Assembly: GCF_003284965.1 (NCBI RefSeq)
Contig: NZ_QMEW01000028.1
Location: forward strand, 1 to 64,000
DNA from: Mycolicibacterium sp. GF69
GTDB taxonomy: Bacteria; Actinomycetota; Actinomycetes; Mycobacteriales; Mycobacteriaceae
Direction of reading: 5' to 3'
Length of the DNA: 64,000 nt
The notes under the pieces were generated by a model, which saw only the letters and a program-made list of their open reading frames with translations, was not told the DNA's origin and made no database searches. This document shows positions 17,037 through 25,649 of this stretch, in pieces. Both the position numbers and the translations under genes were made by a program. Every line of letters starts with the position of its first letter. The stretch's first letter is position 1.

Positions 17037-17791
17037 ATCACCATTCCGCCGTCGACCGGCAGCACCTGCCCCGTGATGTACGACGCTGCGTCCGACGCCA
17101 TGAACACGAACGCGCCGGCAACCTCGGCCGGTTCGGCCCACCGCTTCATCGGAATGCGGTTCATCATGTTGGCCGCGAACTTCTCGTTGGTGCGGATGGT
17201 CTCGGTCATCGGGGTCGCCGCCAAGGGCGCCAGCGCATTGACCATGATGCTCTTGGTGGCCAGTTCGCGGGCAAGCGATTTGGTGAACCCGATGATGCCT
17301 GCCTTGGCCGCCGAGTAGTTGACCTGGCCGAGCGTGCCGGTCAGGCCGGCGGCCGAGGTGACGTTGACGATGCGCCCGGTGCCGTCGGTCGGAATGTACG
17401 GCAATGCCGCCTGGGTGACGTTGAACGCGCCCATCACGTGGATGTCGAACAGCAGCCGAAACGACTCCTGCGTCGTCTTGGAGAACATCGAGGGTTTCGT
17501 CACGCCCGCGTTGTTGACCAGGATGTGCAGGGCGCCGTCGGCCAGCGCGGCGGCCTGCGCGGCGGCGGCATCGGCGGACTCCCGATCCGAGACGTCCAGC
17601 GCAGCCGACTCGGCGCGGCCGCCGCCGGCCGAAATACGCTCGGCGACAGCGGCGGCGGCGTCCTTGTCGAGGTCGGTGACCAGCACCGCGGCGCCGGCAT
17701 CGGCGAGGGCCTGCGCGACGGCCGAGCCGATGCCGCCGGCGGCACCGGTCACCAGCGCCGACCGGCCCGACAGATCGAAGTAGTTCACCAT
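17033..17791 (-). CDS. SDR family oxidoreductase (FabG/HSD-like)
   Basis: Classical 252-residue SDR: TGAAGGIGSAVAQAL at 15-29, NNAGVTKPS near 90, the catalytic Ser in VTSAAGLTG and YSAAK as YxxxK near 157. The C-terminus VDGGMVM is typical of 3-oxoacyl or hydroxyacyl-CoA dehydrogenases of the FabG type. In this operon it would oxidise the 3-hydroxyacyl-CoA made by the hydratase, before thiolysis. It follows the dehydrogenase gene after 16 bases. Confidence 0.92.
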   Translation of the reverse strand: MVNYFDLSGRSALVTGAAGGIGSAVAQALADAGAAVLVTDLDKDAAAAVAERISAGGGRAESAALDVSDRESADAAAAQAAALADGALHILVNNAGVTKPSMFSKTTQESFRLLFDIHVMGAFNVTQAALPYIPTDGTGRIVNVTSAAGLTGTLGQVNYSAAKAGIIGFTKSLARELATKSIMVNALAPLAATPMTETIRTNEKFAANMMNRIPMKRWAEPAEVAGAFVFMASDAASYITGQVLPVDGGMVM

Positions 17792-17807
17792 CAGTAGTGC
17801 TCCATCG

Positions 17808-18986
17808 TCAGTAGCTGCGGGGCAATCCGAGCACGTGCTCGCCGAGGAAGTTGAGGATCATCTCCTGGCTCACCGGCGCGATCTTCATCAGCCTCGACTC
17901 GCGGAAGTACCGCGACACGTGGTACTCCTCCGAATAACCCATTCCACCGTGCAGCTGCAGGGCGCGGTCGGCGGCACCGAAACCGGCGTCGGCGCACAGG
18001 TACTTCGCCGTATTGGCCTCTCGCCCACAGGGTTTGCCGTTGTCGTAGAGCCAGCTGGCTTTGCGCAACACCAACTCGGCGGCGTCGAGCCGGGCCAGGG
18101 AGTCCGCGAGCGGGAACTGCAGGCCCTGGTTCATGCCGATCGGACGGTTGAAGACGTGGCGTTCGTTGCCGTACTGGACGGCCTTCTCGAGGGCCACCCG
18201 GCCGATACCCAAGGCCTCTGCCGCGATCAACATCCGTTCGGGGTTGAGGCCGTCGAGGATGTACTTGAACCCCCTGCCCTCTTCGCCGACCCGGTGTTCG
18301 ACGGGCACCATCAGGTCGTCGATGAACACCTCGTTGGAGGACACCGCGTTGCGACCCATCTTCTTGATCGGGCGGATGTCCACGTGGTCAGGGTCGAGGT
18401 CGGTGAGGAACAGCGTCATCCCGTCGGTCTTCTTGCTGACCTCATCGAAGGGTGTCGTCCTGGTCAGCAGCAGAATCTTCTCCGACTCCACCGCTTTGGA
18501 GATCCATACCTTGCGGCCATTGATCCGGTACTTGTCACCTTCGCGTTTGGCGAACGTGGTGATACGCGAGGTGTCCAGCCCCGCACCGGGTTCCGTGACG
18601 CCGAAACACACGTGCAGGTCGCCGTTGACGATCCGAGGCAGTGTCGCGGCCTTGAGTTCGTCGGAGCCGTGCTTGACGACGGGTTGCATCCCGAAGATCG
18701 ACAGGTGAATGGCGCTCGCGCCGTTCATCGCGGCCCCGGAGCGCGAGACCTCCTCGAGGAGCAGCGTGGCCTCGGTGATGCCGAGACCGTGGCCGCCGTA
18801 CTCCTCCGGGATCGTCATGCCGAGCCAGCCGCCCTTGGCGATCGCGTCGTAGAACTCCTGCGGGAACTCGTGTGCGAGATCCTTTTCCATCCAGTAGTGG
18901 TCGTCGAACTTGCCGGCCAACTCACGAACGGACTTGCGGATCAGCTCCTGGTCCTCGGTCAGCTCGAAACTCATCCCGCCAGGCAC
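17808..18986 (-). CDS. acyl-CoA dehydrogenase (divergent active-site motif)
   Basis: A 392-residue protein with GVTEPGAGLDTSR near 132 and LQLHGGMGYSEEYHVSRYFRE near 355. Where most family members have YEGTSEIQ it reads IAPVSQEM, a variant whose catalytic base I cannot assign. GTG 18986 is preferred because AGAGGAG lies seven bases upstream; an ATG four codons later lacks a good ribosome site. It is the second gene of the operon led by the amidohydrolase. Confidence 0.9.
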   Translation of the reverse strand: MPGGMSFELTEDQELIRKSVRELAGKFDDHYWMEKDLAHEFPQEFYDAIAKGGWLGMTIPEEYGGHGLGITEATLLLEEVSRSGAAMNGASAIHLSIFGMQPVVKHGSDELKAATLPRIVNGDLHVCFGVTEPGAGLDTSRITTFAKREGDKYRINGRKVWISKAVESEKILLLTRTTPFDEVSKKTDGMTLFLTDLDPDHVDIRPIKKMGRNAVSSNEVFIDDLMVPVEHRVGEEGRGFKYILDGLNPERMLIAAEALGIGRVALEKAVQYGNERHVFNRPIGMNQGLQFPLADSLARLDAAELVLRKASWLYDNGKPCGREANTAKYLCADAGFGAADRALQLHGGMGYSEEYHVSRYFRESRLMKIAPVSQEMILNFLGEHVLGLPRSY

Positions 18987-19019
18987 GATGGTTCTCCTCT
19001 TTTCGTCGTCTCGCAGAGC

Positions 19020-19060
19020 AGTGCGCCGGCGCGTGAACGCAACTTCCGCACCGGCGCACT
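19020..19060. terminator. hairpin in the amidohydrolase-ACAD gap
   Basis: Perfect 10-bp arms AGTGCGCCGG (19020-19029) and CCGGCGCACT (19051-19060) with a 21-base loop and no U-tract. It may attenuate transcription or protect mRNA between the amidohydrolase and the rest of the operon. Confidence 0.35.
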
Positions 19061-19113
19061 CGAAGACGTTGCTCGCGGCCCTGCGGCCGCAACTTCCGAT
19101 ACTTGCAGACTGC

Positions 19114-20409
19114 TCAGTCCTTGTTGCCGCTCACCTGCTTGGCGCTGGCCGCGAAGTCGGCGAACGACGCGCCGGTCTTCTCCTTCTTCGAGAGGGCTTG
19201 GATGGAGACGTCGTGACCTTCGGCGGCTTTGCGCAACGCGCCGACGGTGGCCTGTTCGCGGCTGATGTGGGTGAACGGATCCCAGTGATACCAGCGCATC
19301 GCGTTCTCGTAGGTCATCTTGTTGATCTCGTCGTCAGGGACGTTGTTGGCTTTCAGGACCTCGTCGAGTTGTTCGGGGGCCCCGGGCCACATCGAGTCGC
19401 TGTGCGGGTAGTCGGCTTCCCAGCAGATGTTGTCCACCCCGATCGCATGGCGGGTGGCAACCCCGACCGGATCGGCGATGAAACAGGTCAGGAAGTGCTC
19501 GCGGAACACCTCAGAAGGCAACTTGCCCCCGAAGTCCTGACCCGTCCACGTCGAATGCATCTCATAGGTGCGGTCCACCCGCTCCAAGAAATACGGAATC
19601 CACCCCGTACCACCCTCACTCAAGGCGATCCGCAGCGTCGGATACTCCTTGATCGGACGCGACCACAACAGATCGGCCGCGGCTTGCACGATGTTCATCG
19701 GCTGCAAGGTGATCATGACGTCCATCGGCGCATCCGGCGCGGTGATAGCCAACCGACCCGACGAGCCGATGTGCACGTTGAGGACGGTTTCGGTGTCGAC
19801 GAGCGCGTCCCACATCGGCTTCCAGTGGTCGAAATCGTGGAAGCTGGGATAGCCCATCGCCGAGGGGTTCTCGGTGAACGTCAGCGAGTGCACACCGCGG
19901 GCGGCGTTGCGCCGGATCTCGGCAGCGCACGCCTCGGGATCCCAGATTACCGGCAACGTCATCGGGATGAAGCGGGCCGGATAGGCCCCGCACCACTCCT
20001 CGACATGCCAGTCGTTGTAGGCCTGCACCAACGCCAGGGAGAACTCTTGATCCTCGGTGGCAAACAACCGGCCGGCGAACCCGGGGAACGACGGGAAACA
20101 CATCGAGCCCAGGATCCCGCCGGCGTTCATGTCCTTGACCCGCTCATCGACCTGCCAGCAGCCGGGCCGGATCTCGTCGAGACCCTGCGGTTCGAGCCCG
20201 TATTCCTCTTTCGGGCGGCCGGCCACCGCGTTGAGCGCCACATTCGGGATCACCGTGTCGCGGAACTGCCAGGTATCTGAGCCGTCCGGGTTGTGCACCA
20301 AACGCGGCGCCTCGTCGATGTACTTCTTGGGCAGATGGTTCTTGAACATGTCGGGCGGTTCGACGATGTGATCATCAACGCTGATCAGGATCATCTCGTC
20401 CTTATTCAT
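19114..20409 (-). CDS. amidohydrolase 2 family (ACMSD-like) metal enzyme
   Basis: A 431-residue TIM-barrel protein of the amidohydrolase-2 (PF04909) type, which includes decarboxylases and meta-cleavage hydrolases. It begins ILISVDDHIVEPPDMF, where the family's first metal motif is reduced to a single His (DDH). It has HIGSSGRL in the middle and WEADYPHSDSMWPG, with the conserved Asp, near residue 345. It belongs to the large mycobacterial set of uncharacterised relatives. It leads a seven-gene minus operon (20409->12663) divergent from the Rieske operon, with TTCTC/GAGAA half-sites in between. Confidence 0.87.
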   Translation of the reverse strand: MNKDEMILISVDDHIVEPPDMFKNHLPKKYIDEAPRLVHNPDGSDTWQFRDTVIPNVALNAVAGRPKEEYGLEPQGLDEIRPGCWQVDERVKDMNAGGILGSMCFPSFPGFAGRLFATEDQEFSLALVQAYNDWHVEEWCGAYPARFIPMTLPVIWDPEACAAEIRRNAARGVHSLTFTENPSAMGYPSFHDFDHWKPMWDALVDTETVLNVHIGSSGRLAITAPDAPMDVMITLQPMNIVQAAADLLWSRPIKEYPTLRIALSEGGTGWIPYFLERVDRTYEMHSTWTGQDFGGKLPSEVFREHFLTCFIADPVGVATRHAIGVDNICWEADYPHSDSMWPGAPEQLDEVLKANNVPDDEINKMTYENAMRWYHWDPFTHISREQATVGALRKAAEGHDVSIQALSKKEKTGASFADFAASAKQVSGNKD

Positions 20410-20453
20410 GCCCGTTCCTTTCGTCGGTTCCCCGAGGCTATCCGGCAGAGCTG

Positions 20454-20492
20454 TTCTCGATGTGAGGAAACTATCTTCTCACCGTACGAGAA
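20454..20492. promoter_or_regulatory. cluster of GAGAA/TTCTC half-sites
   Basis: Half-sites TTCTC (20454-20458), GAGGA (20464-20468), TTCTC (20476-20480) and GAGAA (20488-20492) lie 45 to 85 bases upstream of the amidohydrolase start. Their spacings differ from the exact N5 geometry seen elsewhere, so binding is plausible but weaker. Confidence 0.35.
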
Positions 20493-20621
20493 TCAATGTC
20501 CGAAAGCCACCCTAGGGCCCCCTGTCAGGGCGATTACGTTCTGCGGGGCACCGTCGTGACCACCGCTCCCCACCTCGGACGTTGACCATTCGCGGGAAAG
20601 GTGGAAATCTATTGGCGAAAT

Positions 20622-20640
20622 ATGAGAACCTGATTCTCAT
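20622..20640. promoter_or_regulatory. operator ATGAGAA-N5-TTCTCAT
   Basis: A perfect 7-bp inverted repeat with a five-base spacer, identical in arms and geometry to the site at 28478-28496. It lies 23 bases before TTG 20663. The location argues that translation of the next gene starts there and not further upstream. Confidence 0.65.
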
Positions 20641-20662
20641 CACCGAGAGCAAGGAGCTGGGT

Positions 20663-21202
20663 TTGCGTCTGTCACCGCTGCCGGCCGATCAGTGGGACGA
20701 GGCCGTCGAGGCCGCCCTTGCGAGCATGTCTGCCGAACGACGCAACCCAGAGTTGGCCGGCAATCTGCTCTCGACGCTGGTGCGCCACCCCAAGCTGACC
20801 CGAGCGTTCTTGCGGTTCAACTTCCACCTGCTGTACGGGTCGACGCTCGCACCGCGGTTGCGTGAGTTGGCGGTGCTGCGGGTCGCCCATCTGACGAATT
20901 GCGAGTACGAGTGGCGCCACCACGTCGAGATGGGGCGCGAGGAGGGGTTGACCGACGACATCATCGATGCCCTGCAGCGCGGCGAAGCGGCCGACGAACT
21001 GGACCGTGCCGTGCTGCGCGCGGTCGACGAACTGCAGGACAACTCCATCGTCTCCGACGAGACATGGTCAGTCCTGTCGCAACACCTCGAGGAACGTCAG
21101 CTGATGGACCTCGTCTTCACAATCGGCTGCTATGGCGCACTGGCCATGGCCATCAACACTTTCGGCGTAGAACCCGACCCCGAAACGCACGCAGAGAGGT
21201 AG
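20663..21202 (+). CDS. carboxymuconolactone decarboxylase-like (AhpD-fold) protein
   Basis: A 179-residue AhpD/CMD-fold protein whose core, LRELAVLRVAHLTNCEYEWRHH, spans about 75-95. It contains the single Cys and the nearby His of the CMD group but not the CxxC of AhpD peroxidases. I chose TTG 20663 (MRLSPLPADQWDEAV, the usual N-terminus of this group) because AAGGAG sits six bases before it and an operator lies just upstream; a longer form from TTG 20612 is possible. It is the first gene of the Rieske operon. Confidence 0.82.
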   Translation: MRLSPLPADQWDEAVEAALASMSAERRNPELAGNLLSTLVRHPKLTRAFLRFNFHLLYGSTLAPRLRELAVLRVAHLTNCEYEWRHHVEMGREEGLTDDIIDALQRGEAADELDRAVLRAVDELQDNSIVSDETWSVLSQHLEERQLMDLVFTIGCYGALAMAINTFGVEPDPETHAER

Positions 21203-21210
21203 GACAAACC

Positions 21211-22557
21211 GTGGCATTCTTCCCTAAGCCCGCAGCGGGCAGCTGGACCGAGAACTGGCCTGAACTCGGCACCGCTCCGGTCAACTACGAGGACTCGATC
21301 GATCCCGAGCACTGGAAGCTGGAGCAGCAGGCCATCTTCCGCAAGACCTGGCTGCAAATGGGCCGTGTGGAGCTGATTCCCAAGAAGGGCAGTTACATCA
21401 CCCGCGAGCTGCCGTCGGTCGGCCCTGGCACGTCGATCGTCATCGTCAACGACGGTGACCAGGTCCGGGCGTTCTACAACATGTGCCGCCATCGCGGTAA
21501 CAAGCTGGTGTGGAATGACTACCCCGGCGAAGAGGTCTCCGGTACGTGCCGCCAGTTCGTCTGCAAGTACCACGCCTGGCGCTACAACCTCAAAGGCGAC
21601 CTGACCTTCATTCAGCAGGAGCAGGAGTTCTTCGACGTCGACAAGGCCGACTACCCACTCAAGCCGGTGCGCTGCGAGATCTGGGAGGGCTTCATCTTCG
21701 TCAACTTCGACGACGATGCGGTTTCGCTCGAGGAATATCTGGGCGAGTTCGGCCAAGGTCTCAAAGGTTATCCCTTCCACGAGATGACCGAGCACTACAG
21801 CTATCGAGCGGAGATCAAGGCGAACTGGAAGCTGTTCATCGACGCATTCGTCGAGTTCTACCACGCACCGATCCTGCACATGAAGCAAGCGGAGAAGGAG
21901 GAAGCCGAGAAGCTGGCCAAGTTCGGCTTCGAGGCGCTGCACTACGACATCAAGGGTGACCACTCCATGATCTCGTCCTGGGGCGGCATGAGCCCGCCCA
22001 AGGACCTCAAAATGGTCAAGCCCATCGAGCGGATACTGCACAGCGGCCTGTTCGGCCCGTGGGACCGCCCGGACATCAAGGGCATCCTGCCCGACGAGCT
22101 GCCACCGGCGATCAATCCGGGCCGCCACGCGACGTGGGGCCAGGACTCGTTCGAGTTCTTCCCGAACTTCACCCTGCTCTTCTGGGTGCCGGGCTGGTAT
22201 CTGACGTACAACTACTGGCCGACTGGTGTGGACACCCACATCTTCGAGGCCGACCTGTACTTCGTGCCGCCGAAAAACCTGCGAGAACGACTCTCACAGG
22301 AACTGGCCGCGGTGACGTTCAAGGAGTACGCGTTCCAGGACGCCAACACGCTCGAAGCCACGCAGACGCAGATCGGCACCCGCGCGGTACTCGATTTCCC
22401 GCTGTGCGATCAGGAAATTCTGCTGCGCCATCTGCACCACACCGCGCACAAGTACGTCGACCGGTACAAGGAGTCGCTGGCCGCCGGGGCGACGGGACAG
22501 AATTCCGGCAATGGCGCGGCTTCCACCAAGACCGAGAAGGATGCTGCAAATGTCTAA
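21211..22557 (+). CDS. Rieske non-heme iron oxygenase, alpha subunit
   Basis: A 448-residue ring-hydroxylating-type oxygenase. The [2Fe-2S] ligands are C92/H94 in CRHRG and C118/H121 in CKYHAW. The mononuclear iron site has H218 and H223 in EFYHAPILH. The residue that bridges the two centres, Asp in naphthalene dioxygenase (DxYH), is Glu215 here, as reported for carnitine oxygenase CntA. No reductase, ferredoxin or standard beta subunit is adjacent. Start GTG 21211. The 3' end overlaps the small downstream gene by eight bases. Confidence 0.92.
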   Translation: MAFFPKPAAGSWTENWPELGTAPVNYEDSIDPEHWKLEQQAIFRKTWLQMGRVELIPKKGSYITRELPSVGPGTSIVIVNDGDQVRAFYNMCRHRGNKLVWNDYPGEEVSGTCRQFVCKYHAWRYNLKGDLTFIQQEQEFFDVDKADYPLKPVRCEIWEGFIFVNFDDDAVSLEEYLGEFGQGLKGYPFHEMTEHYSYRAEIKANWKLFIDAFVEFYHAPILHMKQAEKEEAEKLAKFGFEALHYDIKGDHSMISSWGGMSPPKDLKMVKPIERILHSGLFGPWDRPDIKGILPDELPPAINPGRHATWGQDSFEFFPNFTLLFWVPGWYLTYNYWPTGVDTHIFEADLYFVPPKNLRERLSQELAAVTFKEYAFQDANTLEATQTQIGTRAVLDFPLCDQEILLRHLHHTAHKYVDRYKESLAAGATGQNSGNGAASTKTEKDAANV

Positions 22558-22879
22558 GCTGCCTGAGGAATTCGCGGACCTTGAGCGGTTCAGCGACTGG
22601 TGCCTGCCCACCGAGGAGGAGCGTTACCAGAAGCGGCTGAACTCCACGATGGAAGAGATGCAGGAACTGTACGACGCCGGCATGGCTAGGCTCGAGGACA
22701 TCATGGTCTACGTCGACGCCCGCTTCCCGCTCAAGGGGATGCCCGACGATGCCAAGGCGCTGGTGCATCTCGGCCAGTCGATCGTCATGGTCAGCTTCCC
22801 CGTCGAGGTGTGGAAGCAGCCCCGCGTACTGGACAGCGGCGCTGCATATATCAATCTCATCAAGGAGCCGGTGGTCTAG
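22550..22879 (+). CDS. small conserved protein linked to the Rieske oxygenase
   Basis: A 109-residue soluble, acidic protein I do not recognise. It is rich in charged helices (EEERYQKRLNSTMEEMQELY) and ends with a short beta-like segment around YINLIKEPVV. The ATG at 22550 lies inside the last codons of the oxygenase gene, with AGAAGG nine bases upstream, so production is tightly coupled. The position suggests a subunit or stabilising partner, although it is far shorter than normal oxygenase beta subunits of about 160-180 residues. Confidence 0.78.
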   Translation: MSKLPEEFADLERFSDWCLPTEEERYQKRLNSTMEEMQELYDAGMARLEDIMVYVDARFPLKGMPDDAKALVHLGQSIVMVSFPVEVWKQPRVLDSGAAYINLIKEPVV

Positions 22880-22881
22880 GG

Positions 22882-24093
22882 GTGCTGACCCTCAAAGCAG
22901 CAGGTCTGCTCGACGTCGACGCCGGCGAGATCATCCGTCCCGGCATTGTCCGGGTCGACGACGGCCGGATAGTGGGAGTCGGCGGATCCCCCGAAGGCGA
23001 TGTCATCGAGCTCGGTGACGCCATCCTCCTGCCGGGCCTGATGGACATGGAGGTCAACCTGCTCATGGGCGGGCGGGGGGAGAATCCCGGCCTGTCCCAG
23101 GTGCAGGACGACCCAGCGACCCGGGTACTGCGGGCAGTCGGCAATGCGCGACGCACATTGCGTGCCGGGTTCACCACCGTGCGCAACCTCGGCCTGTTCG
23201 TCAAGACCGGCGGATACCTGCTCGACGTCGCGCTGGGCAAGGCGATCGACGCCGGCTGGATCGACGGCCCGCGCGTCATCCCGGCGGGCCACGCGATCAC
23301 CCCGACGGGCGGCCACCTCGATCCGACGATGTTCGCCGCGTTCATGCCCGGCGCGCTCGAACTGACCATCGAGGAAGGCATCGCCAACGGCGTCGACGAG
23401 ATCCGCAAAGCGGTGCGCTACCAGATCAAGCACGGCGCGCAGCTGATCAAGGTCTGCGTATCCGGTGGTGTGATGTCGTTGACCGGAGAAGCAGGCGCAC
23501 AACACTATTCGGATGAAGAACTGCGGGCCATCGTCGACGAGGCGCACCGGCGTGGCTTGAAGGTCGCCGCGCACACCCATGGCGCCGAGGCGGTCAAGCA
23601 CGCCGTCGCCTGCGGCATCGACTGTATCGAGCACGGGTTCCTGATGGACGACGAAGCCATCCAGATGCTGGTCGACAACGACCGGTGGCTCGTCACCACG
23701 CGTCGCCTTGCCGAGGCCATGGATGTGTCGCGGGCGCCGAAAGAGTTGCAGGACAAGGCCGCCGAGATGTTCCCGAAGGCGCGGACCTCGATCAAGGCCG
23801 CCTACGAAGCCGGGGTCAAGATCGCCGTCGGCACCGATGCGCCGGCGATCCCGCACGGTAAGAACGCCGACGAGCTAGTGACGTTGGTGGACTGGGGCAT
23901 GCCTGCCGCCGCCGTGCTGCGCGCGGCGACCGTCGTCGCCGCCGACCTGATCGACAAGCCGGATCTGGGCCGCATCGCCGAGGGCTATCTCGCCGATATC
24001 ATCGCGGTGCCCGGCGACCCGCTCGCCGATATCAGCGTTACACGAGACGTCAACTTCGTAATGAAGGGCGGTAAGGTCTTCCGACATGACTGA
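22882..24093 (+). CDS. amidohydrolase-superfamily protein lacking the HxH metal motif
   Basis: A 403-residue protein of the imidazolonepropionase/prolidase-like branch. A small beta-domain is followed by PGLMD at 51-55, then the barrel with Lys in IKVCVSGGVMS, His in VAAHTHGAEAVKHAV, His in IEHGFLMDD and Asp in VGTDAPAIPHG. The first metal motif, normally DxHxH, reads DMEVN (55-59), so both histidines are replaced (Glu57, Asn59). It may bind only one metal or have changed function. Start GTG 22882 follows the small gene by two bases; the 3' end overlaps the next gene by eight. Confidence 0.86.
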   Translation: MLTLKAAGLLDVDAGEIIRPGIVRVDDGRIVGVGGSPEGDVIELGDAILLPGLMDMEVNLLMGGRGENPGLSQVQDDPATRVLRAVGNARRTLRAGFTTVRNLGLFVKTGGYLLDVALGKAIDAGWIDGPRVIPAGHAITPTGGHLDPTMFAAFMPGALELTIEEGIANGVDEIRKAVRYQIKHGAQLIKVCVSGGVMSLTGEAGAQHYSDEELRAIVDEAHRRGLKVAAHTHGAEAVKHAVACGIDCIEHGFLMDDEAIQMLVDNDRWLVTTRRLAEAMDVSRAPKELQDKAAEMFPKARTSIKAAYEAGVKIAVGTDAPAIPHGKNADELVTLVDWGMPAAAVLRAATVVAADLIDKPDLGRIAEGYLADIIAVPGDPLADISVTRDVNFVMKGGKVFRHD

Positions 24094-24523
24094 GTCCAAG
24101 CGAATCGAGGATCTCGTCGAGATCCAGCAGTTGCTGGCGAAATACGCCGTCACCATCACCCAGGGCGATCTCGACGGGCTGGTCTCGGTGTTCACCCCGG
24201 ACGGAACGTACAGCGCGTTCGGCTCCACCTATACGCTGAACCGCTTCCCCGAGCTGGTCGACGCCGCGCCCAAGGGCCTGTTCATGACGGGAACCTCGCT
24301 GGTGCACCTCGATGAGAGCGACCCTGACAAGGCGACGGGCACCCAGCCGCTGTGCTTCATCGAGCACGCCAAGCACGACATGCGGATCGGCTACTACAAC
24401 GACACCTACGTCCGCACCGACGATGGCTGGCGGCTGAAAACCCGTGCCATGACGTTCATCCGGCGCAGCGGCGAGCACGACTCGGGCCGTCCGCACGCGA
24501 TCGGAAGGCCCGAGGCTGGATGA
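24086..24523 (+). CDS. SnoaL/NTF2-like protein
   Basis: A 145-residue protein with the cone-shaped NTF2-like pattern: an N-terminal helix EDLVEIQQLLAKYAVTITQGD, then FTPDGTYSAFG, and C-terminal strands YVRTDDGWRLKTRAMTFIRR. Family members act as dehydratases, isomerases or hydrolases of ring compounds or as binding proteins. No catalytic set is certain here, although the helix position usually holding Tyr/Asp is retained. It overlaps both neighbours (8 bases upstream, 4 bases ATGA downstream), so it is an integral part of the operon. Confidence 0.82.
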   Translation: MTESKRIEDLVEIQQLLAKYAVTITQGDLDGLVSVFTPDGTYSAFGSTYTLNRFPELVDAAPKGLFMTGTSLVHLDESDPDKATGTQPLCFIEHAKHDMRIGYYNDTYVRTDDGWRLKTRAMTFIRRSGEHDSGRPHAIGRPEAG

Positions 24524-25647
24524 CCGACGACCTTTTCGAACCCGCCGCGTTCCGTACAGCCCTGCAGGAGTGGCTCGCCGACAACAACCTGACTCCCCCG
24601 CCCAACGACGACTCCCTGGATGGGCATCAAACGCAACACCTTCGCGTACTCAAGGCGTTGTACGACGCGGACTGGATGCGCTACGGCTGGCCCGAATCGG
24701 CTGGCGGGCTTGGCGGTCCGGACATCCTGCGCGCGATCGTCGGCGAGGAGGTCGTGGGGCGTGGGCTCGACCATCCCGGCCCGTACTCGATGCTCGACGT
24801 GCTGACTCCGACCATGATCGATTACGCGCGACCGGAACTCGCCGCCGAGATGGTGCCGCGACTGCTGTCGGGTCAGGAATCGTGGTGTCAGGGCTTCTCA
24901 GAACCCGGATCGGGCAGTGACCTCGCGTCGCTGACGACCCGCGCTGTGCAACAGGGCGACAATTGGGTGATCAACGGGCAGAAGGTGTGGACCAGCTTCG
25001 CGCAGTTCGCCACCCGGTGCATCCTGCTCACCCGTACCGGTGATGCGAACACACCCAACCACGAGGCGATCACCGCGTTCTTCGTCGACCTGGACTCGCC
25101 CGGCGTCTCGGTGCGGCCGCTGCGCACCATGCACGATGTCGACGAATTCTGCGAGGTGTACTTCGACGACGTCGTGGTGCCCACCGACCGCATGCTCGGC
25201 AAGCCCGGCGACGGGTGGAAGCTGGCGATGGATCTGCTCCCCTACGAGCGCTCCACCTGCTTCTGGCAACGCATCGCCTACCTGTACTCGCGGTTCGACG
25301 CGCTGATCGAGGAAGTCAAACGGCAAGGGCAGTCGGTGGATACAGAGCTCGGTGAGACGTATCTGGCCCTGCATACGCTTCGCTGCCGGTCGCGCGCCAC
25401 CCAGCACCGGCTCGGTGACGGGCAGAAGTTGGGTGCGGACACCTCGATCGACAAGGTGTTGCTGGCAGCCGCCGAGCAAAAGCTCTACGACACCGCCCGC
25501 GACCTGATGCCCGGCGTGATCGAACTCGATGACTCCCCCTGGCGTACCGAGTACCTGTACTCGCGGGCCGCAAGCATCTACGGCGGCACCGCCGAAGTGC
25601 AACGCAACATCATCGCCCGTCGCCTCCTCGACCTCGGCAAGGAGTGA
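24520..25647 (+). CDS. acyl-CoA dehydrogenase, putative alpha subunit
   Basis: A 375-residue dehydrogenase with GFSEPGSGSDLAS near 125, NGQKVWTSFAQFATR near 152 and the C-terminal YGGTAEVQRNIIARRLL. It is followed immediately by a shorter dehydrogenase-like gene. In mycobacteria, adjacent fadE pairs such as ChsE enzymes form alpha2beta2 heterotetramers with FAD sites only on one subunit type, and this gene has the features of the catalytic partner. The ATG overlaps the previous stop (ATGA). Confidence 0.9.
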   Translation: MTDDLFEPAAFRTALQEWLADNNLTPPPNDDSLDGHQTQHLRVLKALYDADWMRYGWPESAGGLGGPDILRAIVGEEVVGRGLDHPGPYSMLDVLTPTMIDYARPELAAEMVPRLLSGQESWCQGFSEPGSGSDLASLTTRAVQQGDNWVINGQKVWTSFAQFATRCILLTRTGDANTPNHEAITAFFVDLDSPGVSVRPLRTMHDVDEFCEVYFDDVVVPTDRMLGKPGDGWKLAMDLLPYERSTCFWQRIAYLYSRFDALIEEVKRQGQSVDTELGETYLALHTLRCRSRATQHRLGDGQKLGADTSIDKVLLAAAEQKLYDTARDLMPGVIELDDSPWRTEYLYSRAASIYGGTAEVQRNIIARRLLDLGKE

Positions 25648-25649
25648 GA

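Noticed and set aside
18910..20280. Long open frame (456 codons) on the plus strand across the amidohydrolase and ACAD genes
   Set aside because: It is antisense to two well-supported genes, has no family motif, and its composition (Arg/Gly/His-rich) is typical of high-GC shadow frames.
1215..20492. Assigning KstR/KstR2 (cholesterol regulon) control to the region
   Set aside because: Only one partial KstR2-like site (1215-1228) was seen. The common operator here has a five-base spacer and different half-sites, so a cholesterol-regulon label is not supported.
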